Origin: Flavisolibacter longurius
GTDB lineage: Bacteria; Bacteroidota; Bacteroidia; Chitinophagales; Chitinophagaceae
NCBI GenBank assembly: GCA_014163555.1
Contig: JACJGO010000001.1
Span: 310,001-374,000 of the forward strand
Reading direction: 5' to 3'
Length of the DNA: 64,000 nucleotides
In this document: piece after piece, positions 1-8,277 of the stretch
Layout of the letters: every line of letters begins with the position of its first letter
Numbering within the stretch: the stretch's first letter is position 1
The notes under the pieces: model-generated
Seen by the model: the letters and a program-made list of their open reading frames with translations, nothing else
Told to the model about the DNA's origin: nothing
Database searches by the model: none
Position numbers and translations under genes: made by a program

Positions 1-94
1 CACTACTCTCCAGCACATTCATCACAGCGGTATCAATCTCGGATTTGATTTTTTGATACTGCTGCTTGAGGTCAACCATTTGTAGGGGACGCAT
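1..94 (-). CDS. DegT/DnrJ/EryC1/StrS-family PLP aminotransferase, N-terminus only
   Basis: This minus-strand gene is cut by the left window edge, so only about 31 codons are visible. Translation from the ATG at 94 gives MRPLQMVDLKQQY followed by KIKSEIDTAVMNVLES. That is the usual opening of sugar 3-/4-aminotransferases of the DegT family, which supply amino sugars for surface polysaccharides. A second in-frame ATG at 79 (MVDLKQQY) fits the family equally well. A perfect TATTTTTG -7 box lies on the same strand at 204-197, about 100 nt upstream. The family call rests on a short stretch and the substrate cannot be inferred. Confidence 0.6.
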   Translation of the reverse strand, partial: MRPLQMVDLKQQYQKIKSEIDTAVMNVLESS

Positions 95-196
95 CTTACT
101 AAGTTTTATTTAAAATCTTTGATGAGGACATTCCGGTTAAGGGTTTGGCGGGCTTGTTTTCCGCGGCAACGGGGAAATCCTGCGCATCAGCGGCCG

Positions 197-204
197 CAAA
201 AATA
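197..204 (-). promoter_or_regulatory. putative Bacteroidota -7 promoter box (TATTTTTG) for the DegT-family gene
   Basis: The minus strand reads TATTTTTG, matching the Bacteroidota sigma-ABfr -7 consensus TAnnTTTG. No clear TTG -33 element is seen at the usual distance. It lies back to back with the kdtA box at 231-238, giving divergent promoters in about 40 bp. Confidence 0.4.
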
Positions 205-230
205 GGAAAATATCATTAGGCGTTGGGGCT

Positions 231-238
231 TAGATTTG
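231..238 (+). promoter_or_regulatory. putative -7 promoter box (TAGATTTG) for kdtA
   Basis: TAGATTTG matches TAnnTTTG. Transcription would start near 244, about 12 nt before the GTG at 256. The box lies inside the reading frame if translation began at the upstream TTG (223), so it argues for the GTG start. Confidence 0.45.
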
Positions 239-255
239 CCGCTGAATCCAGCACT

Positions 256-1515
256 GTGCTTACGCTTTACAACCAGTTTATCCGTCTTTATTCGTTTGCA
301 ATCCGGCAGGCTGCCCCCTGGAACAAAAAGGCAAAGGCCTGGCGGGATGGCCGCAAAGATATATTTACCCACCTTCAAAAAAATATTCTTCCCTCTGACA
401 AAGTAATTTGGGTGCATTGTTCCTCCGCAGGGGAGTTTGAGCAGGGCAAGCCGGTGATTGAAGCACTAAAGAAGGACTATCCCCAAAAAAAGATTCTCGT
501 CACTTTTTTTTCACCTTCAGGATACAGGGTTGCTAAAAATTACGCCTTTGCGGATGTTATTTCCTACCTGCCCCTTGACACCAGAAAAAATGCAGAACAG
601 TTTTTCAGGCTTGTCCATCCCGAACTGGTGATTTTTGTAAAATATGAATTCTGGTACCATCACCTGGCAGTTGCAGCCTTTCATCATGTACCGATAGTAT
701 TGATCAGCGCCACCTTCCGGAAAGAGCAGGTTTTCTTCCGCTCCTACGGCAGTTTTTTCCGGCAGATGCTGCACCTGTTCCGTCACCTGTTTGTGCAGGA
801 TGAAGCTTCTATAGCCCTTTTGCAATCTGTGGGTATCTGTAATTGCAGCATCAGTGGCGATACACGTTTCGACCGGGTAGCAGCGATAGCAGAAAAAAAG
901 GACGACATTCCGGCCGTTGATGCTTTTGTTGGGGGTAAAAAACTGATTGTTGCCGGCAGCACCTGGGAAGATGACGATGCCGTATTGGCTGCTTATGCAA
1001 GGGCAAATCTGCAAACAAAACTGATTATTGCCCCGCATGAAATAACGGCTGCGCACCTTGACAAACTAAAGCGGCTTTTTCCCAACTCTATTTTGTATTC
1101 CGGTGTTCAGCAAGGAAATGTTTCCGCATCGGACCTGGCAGGCGCACAGGTATTGGTGATTGATTCGGTTGGCCTTCTCTCCCGCCTTTATGCCTATGCA
1201 ACCGTTACCTATGTAGGCGGCGGTTTTACAAAGGACGGCATTCACAATATCCTGGAAGCAGCCGTTTGGGGAAAGCCGGTGATCTTTGGTTCGAATTACC
1301 GCAAATACCGCGAGGCAAAAGAATTGATTCTGGCAGGCGGCGCCTGCAGTGTAACCAATGCAGATGAATTTAAAAAAATAGCAGATGATCTTCTTTCAAA
1401 CGAAGGCCATCTGCAATCCTATGCTGCCAATGCAGGATTATATATTGAAAAAAATACCGGGGCTACCGAAATAATCATGAAGGCGATTCAGGAAAAACGT
1501 CTTCTCACCAACTGA
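256..1515 (+). CDS. kdtA: 3-deoxy-D-manno-octulosonic acid (Kdo) transferase
   Basis: Inner-membrane-associated glycosyltransferase that adds Kdo to the lipid A precursor during LPS assembly. The 419-residue protein is of normal length. It opens with a hydrophobic/amphipathic segment (LYNQFIRLYSFAIR), continues with the N-terminal Glycos_transf_N domain (WVHCSSAGEFEQGKPV, then KYEFWYHHL), and ends with a GT-B C-terminal half (AGSTWEDDDAVL, then YVGGGFTKDGIHNILEAAV). The open frame extends upstream to a TTG at 223, but the GTG at 256 was chosen because a -7 box sits at 231-238 and the family starts at this point. Its last 28 bp overlap the end of the convergent gene at 1488-2324. Confidence 0.93.
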   Translation: MLTLYNQFIRLYSFAIRQAAPWNKKAKAWRDGRKDIFTHLQKNILPSDKVIWVHCSSAGEFEQGKPVIEALKKDYPQKKILVTFFSPSGYRVAKNYAFADVISYLPLDTRKNAEQFFRLVHPELVIFVKYEFWYHHLAVAAFHHVPIVLISATFRKEQVFFRSYGSFFRQMLHLFRHLFVQDEASIALLQSVGICNCSISGDTRFDRVAAIAEKKDDIPAVDAFVGGKKLIVAGSTWEDDDAVLAAYARANLQTKLIIAPHEITAAHLDKLKRLFPNSILYSGVQQGNVSASDLAGAQVLVIDSVGLLSRLYAYATVTYVGGGFTKDGIHNILEAAVWGKPVIFGSNYRKYREAKELILAGGACSVTNADEFKKIADDLLSNEGHLQSYAANAGLYIEKNTGATEIIMKAIQEKRLLTN

Positions 1516-2324
1516 TAAAAATGTTGCACGGTAGTATTGTCCTCGTCCCAGCCCAATTTTAGTTTCAACTCGCGGCTCATCCAGTATTCGGCTTCAGAAT
1601 AGATGCCAAAGTTGTTGATGGTTTTAATGCTGCGTTCGTAGGCGGCATCGTCCCCACGAAACAGTTCTTTTACAAAAACAAACCGATCGTTAATGCCAAT
1701 CCCCTTGCGCAGGTCTTTGATCGGGGTTTCTTTCAGCACATGCGCCAGTTCTGTTTTTTCCTGCTTCAGGCGATCGTTGAGCGATTCTTTTTTTTCGGCA
1801 ATGCGCTCATGCACTTCGGCTGTTTTGTACTGCGATAGTGTGGGTACTTCCACCGTTGTTTCAAAAGCGCTGTTGAAAAGCTGCTGCGCTACATAGGTAG
1901 GCTTGGGTTCTTCCACCGGTTTTGAAGCTTCAAAGAAAAGTTCCTGAACGGGTGGCTTGCGCAGCATGTACTCCCGTGTATCTGGTGCAGGATTAATTAC
2001 TACAGGAGCTGGCGCTTCGGCCGGTTCCTCTTCCACTACATCCAGGAAATAAATTTCTTTTTCTTCCTCTACAGGTGCTGGCGCTTGCTGAACAGGTGCC
2101 ACGGTTTCAACTACCGGGACCACAATCGGTTCTGCCGTCATGGCTGTCAGCGGTTGAAACGGAAGTGTAACGGCTACTTTTCGTGTGCCGGGCTGCTCGC
2201 CTTTTTTCTGCAACTGCAGCAATTCCTGTTGTAATAACTGCACAGTGAAAAGCAGGTTTGCGGCCGGCGCTCCCTGCGCTTTTTGCTGTGATAATTTATC
2301 GATGAGTGTGAAAATTCTTTCCAT
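1488..2324 (-). CDS. conserved Bacteroidota protein of unknown function with proline/glutamate-rich linker
   Basis: 278 residues. An N-terminal helix-rich part (MERIFTLIDKLSQQ) precedes a long low-complexity linker rich in Pro, Glu, Ala and Val (about residues 60-150). A charged region follows, then a compact conserved C-terminal domain with the segments KDLRKGIGINDRFVFVKELF and SEAEYWMSRELKLKLGWDED. I recognise that C-terminal block as a recurrent conserved hypothetical of this phylum but know no function. The open frame extends to 2405, but the ATG at 2324 (MERIF) is the more natural start. No signal peptide or membrane segment is visible. The 3' end overlaps kdtA by 28 bp tail to tail. The linker suggests a tethering or scaffold role, which is only inference. 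Confidence 0.75.
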   Translation of the reverse strand: MERIFTLIDKLSQQKAQGAPAANLLFTVQLLQQELLQLQKKGEQPGTRKVAVTLPFQPLTAMTAEPIVVPVVETVAPVQQAPAPVEEEKEIYFLDVVEEEPAEAPAPVVINPAPDTREYMLRKPPVQELFFEASKPVEEPKPTYVAQQLFNSAFETTVEVPTLSQYKTAEVHERIAEKKESLNDRLKQEKTELAHVLKETPIKDLRKGIGINDRFVFVKELFRGDDAAYERSIKTINNFGIYSEAEYWMSRELKLKLGWDEDNTTVQHFYQLVRRRFS

Positions 2325-2440
2325 GATTATGGTACTTTCGCTTTTTTGCCAAGGATATGGTTTGGGTAACGAAAAGTAGCGCCTAAAAGTATTAACTGAA
2401 TGCAAAAATCGACAGACAAGCCAAAATAATTTTTATTCAC

Positions 2441-3019
2441 ATGTTTATTGAACCACTGCTGCGGGGAGAAAAGAGGGGCTGGATAGAAGTGATCTGCGGT
2501 TCTATGTTTTCGGGAAAGACCGAAGAATTAATCCGTCGCCTCAAAAGAGCCAAAATTGCCAACCTGAAAGTTGAAATCTTTAAACCGGCCATAGACGTCC
2601 GATACGATGAAATCAAGATCGTATCGCATGATGAGAACCATATTCACTCCACACCGATCGACAATTCGCAAAAAATATTGCTGATGGCGCAAGATGTGGA
2701 TGTGGTGGGCATTGATGAAGCCCAATTTTTCGACAGTGAAATTGCCAATGTTTGCGATGAGCTGGCTTTACGGGGTGTGCGGGTGATTGTGGCCGGGCTG
2801 GATATGGATTTTATGGCAAAGCCCTTTGGGCAAATGCCTTTTCTGATGGCCAAGGCCGATTACGTAACCAAGCTCCACGCCATCTGCGTTAAATGTGGCA
2901 ACATTGCTAATTACTCGTATCGTATTATTCCCAATGAAGCACAGATCATGCTGGGGGCAACCAATGCCTACGAGCCCCGGTGCCGGGTTTGCTTTACATT
3001 GGATGGTGCCATTGATTAA
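2441..3019 (+). CDS. tdk: thymidine kinase
   Basis: Cytosolic salvage enzyme phosphorylating thymidine with ATP. The 192-residue length is typical of the type II family. Visible are the P-loop [14 protein letters not shown] (about residues 21-34), the Walker B-like [11 protein letters not shown] with the catalytic Glu, the lasso region, and four cysteines of the zinc site (CVKCGN and CRVC). The ATG at 2441 is followed directly by a family-like N-terminus ([15 protein letters not shown]). ccmB begins 6 nt after the stop, so the two are probably co-transcribed although functionally unrelated. Confidence 0.95.
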   Translation: MFIEPLLRGEKRGWIEVICGSMFSGKTEELIRRLKRAKIANLKVEIFKPAIDVRYDEIKIVSHDENHIHSTPIDNSQKILLMAQDVDVVGIDEAQFFDSEIANVCDELALRGVRVIVAGLDMDFMAKPFGQMPFLMAKADYVTKLHAICVKCGNIANYSYRIIPNEAQIMLGATNAYEPRCRVCFTLDGAID

Positions 3020-3025
3020 AAGAAC

Positions 3026-3673
3026 ATGAAACAAATCATTACACTTTTTAAAAAAGACCTTTTGCTGGAGATCCGCCAGCAATATGCTTTTTATGGTGTT
3101 CTGCTTTACATCGGTGCCACGATCTTTGTTCTGTACATGGCCATTGAAAATCCAGACGACCAAACCTGGCTGGGATTGTTTTGGGTAATTCAACTGTTCA
3201 TCAGCATCAATGCCGTGGCTAAAAGTTTTTTGCAGGAAAGCCGTAGCCGAATGCTGTACTATCATTCCATTGTTTCGCCGCAACATTTCGTGCTGGCCAA
3301 ATTGCTTTTTAACTCCCTGCTGATGCTGGTGATGAGCATCCTGAGCATGATCGTATTTTCGCTCTTCCTCTCCTACCCGGTTGAAAAAACAGCGCTGTTT
3401 ATCGGAATTGTTTTTTTGGGTGGGTGGAGCCTCAGCCTTGTATTTACATTCCTGGCTGCGATTGCCGCCAAGGCCCAGCAGAATGCAGCCATCATGGCCA
3501 TCCTGGGTTTTCCCATTATCATCCCGCAACTACTGGTGCTGATGAAAGTCTCATCTTCAGTTTTTCCAGCGGGTGAACCGCTATCGGTCGTGAGCCTACT
3601 GATCTTGGTTGCCTTTGATGTAATGGTGATTCTACTCTCGCTGATTCTTTTTCCTTTTTTATGGAAAGACTGA
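3026..3673 (+). CDS. ccmB: cytochrome c maturation / haem exporter membrane protein CcmB
   Basis: Permease subunit of the CcmABCD haem-handling ABC complex that supplies haem for c-type cytochrome assembly outside the inner membrane. It has 215 residues with about six hydrophobic segments. The CcmB-typical N-terminus (FKKDLLLEIRQQYAFYGVLLY) and the central LQESRSRMLYYHSIVSPQ region, where the family has its conserved basic/aromatic motif, are both visible. It starts 6 nt after tdk. The partners ccmC and ccmD lie 23 kb away at 26.8-27.7 kb on the other strand. No ccmA ATPase is in the window. Confidence 0.9.
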   Translation: MKQIITLFKKDLLLEIRQQYAFYGVLLYIGATIFVLYMAIENPDDQTWLGLFWVIQLFISINAVAKSFLQESRSRMLYYHSIVSPQHFVLAKLLFNSLLMLVMSILSMIVFSLFLSYPVEKTALFIGIVFLGGWSLSLVFTFLAAIAAKAQQNAAIMAILGFPIIIPQLLVLMKVSSSVFPAGEPLSVVSLLILVAFDVMVILLSLILFPFLWKD

Positions 3674-3689
3674 TGCTAACTGAACCGCA

Positions 3690-4247
3690 CTAACTTTTCA
3701 GTGGTTCCAACTTGGTTTCAACAGAAATGGTGATACTGTTGGAAACTTTGTTTTTTACCGGTGAAGGAATTGAAATTTTGTAATCCGATAAAAGAATGTT
3801 GAAAGTGGAAGCCGCTTCCAATTTTCCATTTTCTATCTTGATGGTGCCCGGCACTTCAATATTCTTGGTGACATTGTGAAGCGAAAGCTGGCCTTTTACT
3901 TTTACGGGATAGCTGCTGTTCTTACTATAATCAATTGCAGTATGGTTGGTTATCACGCCCCTGAATTCAGCTTTCGGGTATTTATCGCTTTCTACATAAT
4001 TTTCGTTGAAATGCTGCTCCATCAGCGCCTTTTCAAAGGCAAAACTTTTCATCTGCACACTAAACTGAAACGCACCGCTTTTGGCGTCCAATACAGCCAT
4101 CACGTTTCGGTTGACAGCTTCAATATCTTCCAGTGGCGCTTTGGATGTAAAGGAAATTCTGCCGGCTTTGGTAAAATAACGGTCCTGCGCAGAAACAGCC
4201 ATTACCAGGAGAAAAATAACGCAGAACAACAGGTGTCTTTTAAACAT
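3690..4247 (-). CDS. YceI-family exported protein
   Basis: 185 residues with a clear signal peptide (hydrophobic core LLFCVIFLLVMAV, cleavage near VSAQ). The rest matches the YceI lipocalin-like beta-barrel pattern: AGRISFTSKAPLEDIEAVN, FAFEKALMEQHFNENYVE, then KYPKAEFRG and VKGQLSLHNVTKNIEVPG. YceI proteins bind isoprenoid-like lipids, and the ligand here is unknown. It lies 23 nt downstream of the OB-fold gene on the same strand, a pairing consistent with one operon. It converges on ccmB, 16 bp away. Confidence 0.85.
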   Translation of the reverse strand: MFKRHLLFCVIFLLVMAVSAQDRYFTKAGRISFTSKAPLEDIEAVNRNVMAVLDAKSGAFQFSVQMKSFAFEKALMEQHFNENYVESDKYPKAEFRGVITNHTAIDYSKNSSYPVKVKGQLSLHNVTKNIEVPGTIKIENGKLEAASTFNILLSDYKISIPSPVKNKVSNSITISVETKLEPLKS

Positions 4248-4270
4248 GGAATTTGTTTTTCGGGAACTGA

Positions 4271-4723
4271 TTATTGATTTTTAACCCCGGCAGACCGGAG
4301 TTGAACTGTGGTGCCCAAGCCTGCCAGCAGGTCATTTGGATCATTGCTGCCGCTGGTAGAATAACCGCTGCAGAGCCCCTGAAGCGTTGCTACCTGGCCG
4401 ATTTTGAGCTTTTGATGATCGGCACTGTAGCGATGATCAAGCCCAATGGAAATAGCTGAAAGCGATCCTTCTTCTCCCAAAACAACTGAGCCCGTGGTAT
4501 CGATGCTTTGCACCGTGCCGGTTACGGCCACCACTTTGTCTAGATACCGCCGGCTGGCGGCAGCCGTATCCTTTTCAAAAGCCGCAATTAATTCCGTGGC
4601 CGTTGCCGTAATGTCCGGAGATCCCTGCACCATATCCGGTGTGGATTTAAAATAGAGATAAGCCGCAATGGCTCCTGCCACCAAAACAAGAGCGAAACCA
4701 ATGAGGAGAATCTTTCGTTTCAT
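4271..4723 (-). CDS. membrane-anchored OB-fold (tRNA_anti-like) protein
   Basis: 150 residues. One N-terminal membrane segment (LLIGFALVLVAGAIAAYLYF) is followed by an extracytoplasmic OB-fold domain of the tRNA_anti-like family. The family pattern is visible in LIAAFEKDTAAASRRYLDK, VVAVTGTVQSID and a Cys-containing GLCSGYS near the end. The family often sits beside YceI genes in Bacteroidota, as here. The frame extends to 4756 but the ATG at 4723 gives the expected signal-anchor start. A perfect 9-bp-armed palindrome lies about 105 bp upstream (4828-4852). Confidence 0.8.
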   Translation of the reverse strand: MKRKILLIGFALVLVAGAIAAYLYFKSTPDMVQGSPDITATATELIAAFEKDTAAASRRYLDKVVAVTGTVQSIDTTGSVVLGEEGSLSAISIGLDHRYSADHQKLKIGQVATLQGLCSGYSTSGSNDPNDLLAGLGTTVQLRSAGVKNQ

Positions 4724-4827
4724 AACATTTTGCTTACAAATTTTCAACGGCCGCAATCCCTAGCGAATTCAACTCGAATATAACACTATGAACCGGTGAG
4801 GTGCACAGAACGGGCAAGCCTTAACAA

Positions 4828-4852
4828 TTTGTACCAATTTATATGGTACAAA
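4828..4852. promoter_or_regulatory. perfect palindrome TTTGTACCA-N7-TGGTACAAA, possible operator
   Basis: Arms 4828-4836 and 4844-4852 are exact reverse complements separated by ATTTATA. It sits between metG and the OB/YceI pair, next to but separate from the metG terminator. The length and AT-rich spacer resemble a dimeric-repressor operator. A role as a second hairpin is the alternative. Confidence 0.4.
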
Positions 4853-4880
4853 AAACAGCGGCCTGCTGCCGCTGTTTTTT
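4850..4880 (-). terminator. intrinsic terminator after metG
   Basis: Stem AAAAAACAGCGGC / GCCGCTGTTTTTT (4850-4862 with 4868-4880), 5-nt loop, with a U-run on either strand. It lies 59 nt past the metG stop. Confidence 0.8.
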
Positions 4881-4938
4881 ATTAAGAGTGATACGTCACT
4901 CTGTATCTGAAATAGAACCACCCAACCCTGCATTCGTT

Positions 4939-7125
4939 CTATTTCACGTTTGAACCATTCTGCGCTAAAGTATCCGGGTTCACCAGTATCAATTTTCCTC
5001 CCGGCTCTTCTGCCGTCAGGATCATGCCTTGGCTTTCAATCCCACGCATTTTACGTGGGGCAAGGTTGGCCACAACAATCACCTGTTTGTTTAGCATTTC
5101 CTCCGGTGTAAAATGTTGCGCAATGCCCGAAACGATGGTCCGCTTTTCAAAGCCGAGATCCACTTCCAGTTTCAACAGCTTATCGGCTTTTTGTACTTTT
5201 TCGGCAGCCGTTACGGTACCAATGCGCAGGTCAAGTTTGTCAAAATCATCGTATACAATTTCAGGCTTCATGGTTGGAGCCTGGTCCTGTTCGCCAGCTT
5301 CGCTATTTACTGGTGCTTGGCCTGTTGCAGCTTGTCCATTGGCTGCTGCCTTCTGGTCCATCTTCGATTTTTCCAGTCCGGCTTTCAGTTTATCAACCTG
5401 GAACTGCACTTCAGCATCTTCAATTTTACGGAACAACAATTCCGGCGGACGCAGTGAATAGCCAACACTCAGCAGTTTCAGCGAACCGGCATTTTCCCAG
5501 GCCAGCATTTTATCAACCACCTTCATCTGGTGACACATTTTTTTGGCCGTGTTGGGCAAGAAAGGATTGATGAAAATGGCCAGGTTGGCACAAAGCTGCA
5601 GGCAAATATGCAGGCAGTTGTCAATCTGGGCCTGTGCATCGGCAACGACTACGCCATTGCCGTCCGTTTGCTTTGCTTTGATCCAGGGTTCTTTTTCCTG
5701 CATGTATTTATTGCCTTTGCGGGCAAGATCAACCACCTCAAACAAGGCATCCCGGAACTTGTATTCTTCCAGCAAACCTTCAATGGTTCCTTTTGCCTTT
5801 TTGATCTCAGCGATCAGCTCATTGTCTTTTGCATCCGCAATGTCGTTATGAAACTTCGGCACCTTGCCGCCGGTCAGCTTGTGCATGAGCACAAACGTGC
5901 GGTTTACGTAGTTTGCAAATACCGCTACCAGTTCTCCGTTCACCGCATCCTGGAAACCTTTCCAGGTAAACTCGCTGTCTTTTGTTTCGGGCAATATCGT
6001 GGTAAGGTAATACCGCAGGGCATCGGCCATTTGCGGACCGCCATTTTCCTTTTTGATAAAATCATCAATATAATCCTGCATATCCAGCTTCCAGGAACGG
6101 CTGGTACTCATCTTGTCGCCTTCCAGGTTCATGAACTCGTTGGCAGGAACATTTTCCGGCAGGATATAGCCATGCAGCTTTAGCATCATCGGGAAGATGA
6201 TGCAGTGAAAAACAATATTGTCCTTTCCGATAAAATGTACCAGTTTGGTGTCTTTGTCCTGCCAGTAAGGTTCCCAGTCCTTGCCTGTATTTTTCGCCCA
6301 TTGCTTGGTAGCCGAGATATAACCGATCGGTGCATCAAACCAAACATAAAGCACCTTTCCTTTGGCATCTTCCAGGGGCACTTTTACGCCCCAGTCGAGG
6401 TCACGGGTAACGGCCCGTGGTTGCAATCCGGCATCGATCCAGCTTTTGCATTGGCCCAAAACGTTGGGCTTCCAGTCGTTCTGGTGCTGGTTCAGGATCC
6501 AGTTGCGCAAGAAATCTTCGTGTTTGTTCAGCGGCAGGTACCAATGTTTGGTAGCCCGTTTAACAGGCGGTCTTCCGCTCAGTGTACTCACCGGGTTGAT
6601 AAGCTCATCGGGACTTAAGGACGTACCGCATTTTTCGCACTGATCGCCATAGGCGCCGTCAAAACCGCAGTTGGGGCAGGTTCCTTTGATATAACGGTCA
6701 GCCAAAAACGTTTGTACTTCCTCGTCATAATACTGCTCCGATTCCTTAATTTCCAGGTCGCCCCTATCATTCAGGTAAGTAAAAAACTCCTGCGTGGTTT
6801 CATGATGAATGGGGTTAGAAGTTCGGTCGTAGATATCAAAGGAAATAGACAGATCTTCAAAATTTCCCTTCATGATGACATGGTACTTGTCGATGATGGC
6901 CTGTGGCGTGGTGCCTTCTTTCATCGCCTGAATAGGAATGGCCGTACCGTGTTCATCGCTGCCGCAAACAAACACAACATCGCGGCCTTGAGCCCGAAGG
7001 TATCGCACATAAATATCGGCTGGAATATACGCCCCGGCTAAGTGGCCAATATGCTTTTGTCCATTGGCATATGGGAGGGCTGAAGTAATTAAATATCGTT
7101 TAGGTGTCGTCATCATTGCTGTCAT
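4939..7125 (-). CDS. metG: methionyl-tRNA synthetase with C-terminal tRNA-binding domain
   Basis: Cytosolic class I synthetase charging tRNA-Met. The 728 residues contain the HIGH signature (residues 25-28), the CP1 zinc knuckle with paired cysteines (CPNCGFDGAYGDQCEKCG), the KMSKS loop as KMSTS (about residue 345), an anticodon-binding helical domain, a Gln/Ala/Pro-rich linker and a C-terminal EMAP/Trbp111-type OB domain (DFDKLDLRIGTVTAAEKV, then IVSGIAQHFTPEEM). This is the long bacterial form that dimerises through the tail. Translation could begin at 7125 or at the closely following ATGs 7116 or 7113. A TATTTTTG -7 box lies at 7221-7214. Confidence 0.96.
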   Translation of the reverse strand: MTAMMTTPKRYLITSALPYANGQKHIGHLAGAYIPADIYVRYLRAQGRDVVFVCGSDEHGTAIPIQAMKEGTTPQAIIDKYHVIMKGNFEDLSISFDIYDRTSNPIHHETTQEFFTYLNDRGDLEIKESEQYYDEEVQTFLADRYIKGTCPNCGFDGAYGDQCEKCGTSLSPDELINPVSTLSGRPPVKRATKHWYLPLNKHEDFLRNWILNQHQNDWKPNVLGQCKSWIDAGLQPRAVTRDLDWGVKVPLEDAKGKVLYVWFDAPIGYISATKQWAKNTGKDWEPYWQDKDTKLVHFIGKDNIVFHCIIFPMMLKLHGYILPENVPANEFMNLEGDKMSTSRSWKLDMQDYIDDFIKKENGGPQMADALRYYLTTILPETKDSEFTWKGFQDAVNGELVAVFANYVNRTFVLMHKLTGGKVPKFHNDIADAKDNELIAEIKKAKGTIEGLLEEYKFRDALFEVVDLARKGNKYMQEKEPWIKAKQTDGNGVVVADAQAQIDNCLHICLQLCANLAIFINPFLPNTAKKMCHQMKVVDKMLAWENAGSLKLLSVGYSLRPPELLFRKIEDAEVQFQVDKLKAGLEKSKMDQKAAANGQAATGQAPVNSEAGEQDQAPTMKPEIVYDDFDKLDLRIGTVTAAEKVQKADKLLKLEVDLGFEKRTIVSGIAQHFTPEEMLNKQVIVVANLAPRKMRGIESQGMILTAEEPGGKLILVNPDTLAQNGSNVK

Positions 7126-7213
7126 TCGTTTTATATTTCCCGATTGTGTTTGGAAACGGCTACAAGCTGTATAGCAGTTTAAAATCCTTTCAAAACCAGG
7201 CTAGTCTGCGGGC

Positions 7214-7221
7214 CAAAAATA
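7214..7221 (-). promoter_or_regulatory. putative -7 promoter box (TATTTTTG) for metG
   Basis: Perfect TAnnTTTG match on the minus strand, about 90 nt upstream of the metG start in the divergent gap to the LD-carboxypeptidase gene. No convincing -33 element is visible. Confidence 0.35.
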
Positions 7222-7287
7222 CCGCAAACAAGCCATCCACTTTTAGATTGAACAGACAAACACTATTTTGTGTACCAATTTTGTTTT

Positions 7288-8214
7288 ATGCAATTCCCGC
7301 CCTACTTAAAAAAAGGAGACACTATCGGCATTGTGGCACCGGCCGGATTTATGCCTGTAGAAAAAATGCAGGCCTGTATTGAAACCCTGGATACCTGGGG
7401 GTACACGGTAGAAATGGGCGCCACAACACACAGCCGGTCGGAAAATTATTTTTCCGGAACCGATGAGGAGCGCCTGGCCGACCTGCAGGCCATGCTCGAT
7501 AACAAAAAAATCAAAGCCATACTTTGTGCCCGCGGCGGTTACGGTGTTAGCCGCATTATTGATCAATTAAACTTTAAAAAATTCCGGAAAAAACCCAAAT
7601 GGATCATTGGCTTTAGTGATATTACGGTGCTGCATGCCCACCTGTATTCGCGGTACAAAATTGCTTCCCTTCATGCACCCATGGCCGCGGCATTCAACGA
7701 TGGCGAAAACAACAATCCCTATATACAATCCATCTGCAAGGCGCTGGAAGGTGAAAAGGCCGAATACCGAACTACAGGCGGTCCCTTCAATCACGCCGGT
7801 GTAGCAGAAGGCGAACTGATTGGCGGCAACTTATCCTTGCTGGCGCACCTGATTGGTACACCTTCCGATATCAAAACCAAAGGCCGTATTCTTTTTCTGG
7901 AAGATATAGGTGAGTACCTCTATAACATCGACCGCATGTTGCTGCAGCTAAAGCGTGCCGGTAAATTAAAAGACCTCGCCGGCCTGATTATCGGCGGCTT
8001 TACCGACAACAAAGACACGGAACGTCCGTATGGAAAAGAAGTGCACGAGATCATCCATGAGCAGGTAAAGGAGTACGACTACCCTATCTGCTTTGGCTTT
8101 CCGGTTAGCCATGAAAAAGAAAACTATGCGTTGAAAGTGGGCGGCACCTACAAACTGACCGTAGAAGAAGTGGATGTGACGCTTTGTGAAACTTCTGAAG
8201 ACGAAGACGAATAA
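7288..8214 (+). CDS. LD-carboxypeptidase (S66 family, muramoyltetrapeptide carboxypeptidase)
   Basis: Cytosolic serine peptidase that removes the terminal D-Ala from tetrapeptides during murein recycling. The 308 residues are of normal length. Family motifs are ARGGYGVSRI (residues 81-90), the nucleophile Ser110 in GFSDITVLH, Glu205 in FLEDIGEYLYNIDRM and His275 in GFPVSHEKENY, together the Ser-Glu-His triad. A GTG at 7270 could add six residues, but the ATG at 7288 (MQFPPYLKKGD) matches family starts. A strong terminator follows at 8219-8257. MccF-type immunity proteins share the fold, but the GFSD and PVSHE contexts favour LdcA. Confidence 0.9.
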   Translation: MQFPPYLKKGDTIGIVAPAGFMPVEKMQACIETLDTWGYTVEMGATTHSRSENYFSGTDEERLADLQAMLDNKKIKAILCARGGYGVSRIIDQLNFKKFRKKPKWIIGFSDITVLHAHLYSRYKIASLHAPMAAAFNDGENNNPYIQSICKALEGEKAEYRTTGGPFNHAGVAEGELIGGNLSLLAHLIGTPSDIKTKGRILFLEDIGEYLYNIDRMLLQLKRAGKLKDLAGLIIGGFTDNKDTERPYGKEVHEIIHEQVKEYDYPICFGFPVSHEKENYALKVGGTYKLTVEEVDVTLCETSEDEDE

Positions 8215-8218
8215 AATA

Positions 8219-8257
8219 GAATAGGGAGGCCTCGGATGAAGACTCCCTATTCTTTTT
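8219..8257 (+). terminator. intrinsic terminator after the LD-carboxypeptidase gene
   Basis: Ten-bp stem GAATAGGGAG / CTCCCTATTC (8219-8228 with 8243-8252), then TTTTT. It may also serve the convergent lipoprotein gene. Confidence 0.75.
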
Positions 8258-8277
8258 ATGCTCTTGACTTTTGAATT

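Noticed and set aside
2768-3529. Minus-strand open frame of 253 codons across tdk and ccmB
   Set aside because: It covers two genes with clear motifs on the other strand and has no domain of its own.
5530-6183. Long plus-strand open frame (217 codons) inside metG
   Set aside because: It is antisense to a fully conserved metG, and its translation lacks recognisable domains. It is a shadow of the coding strand.
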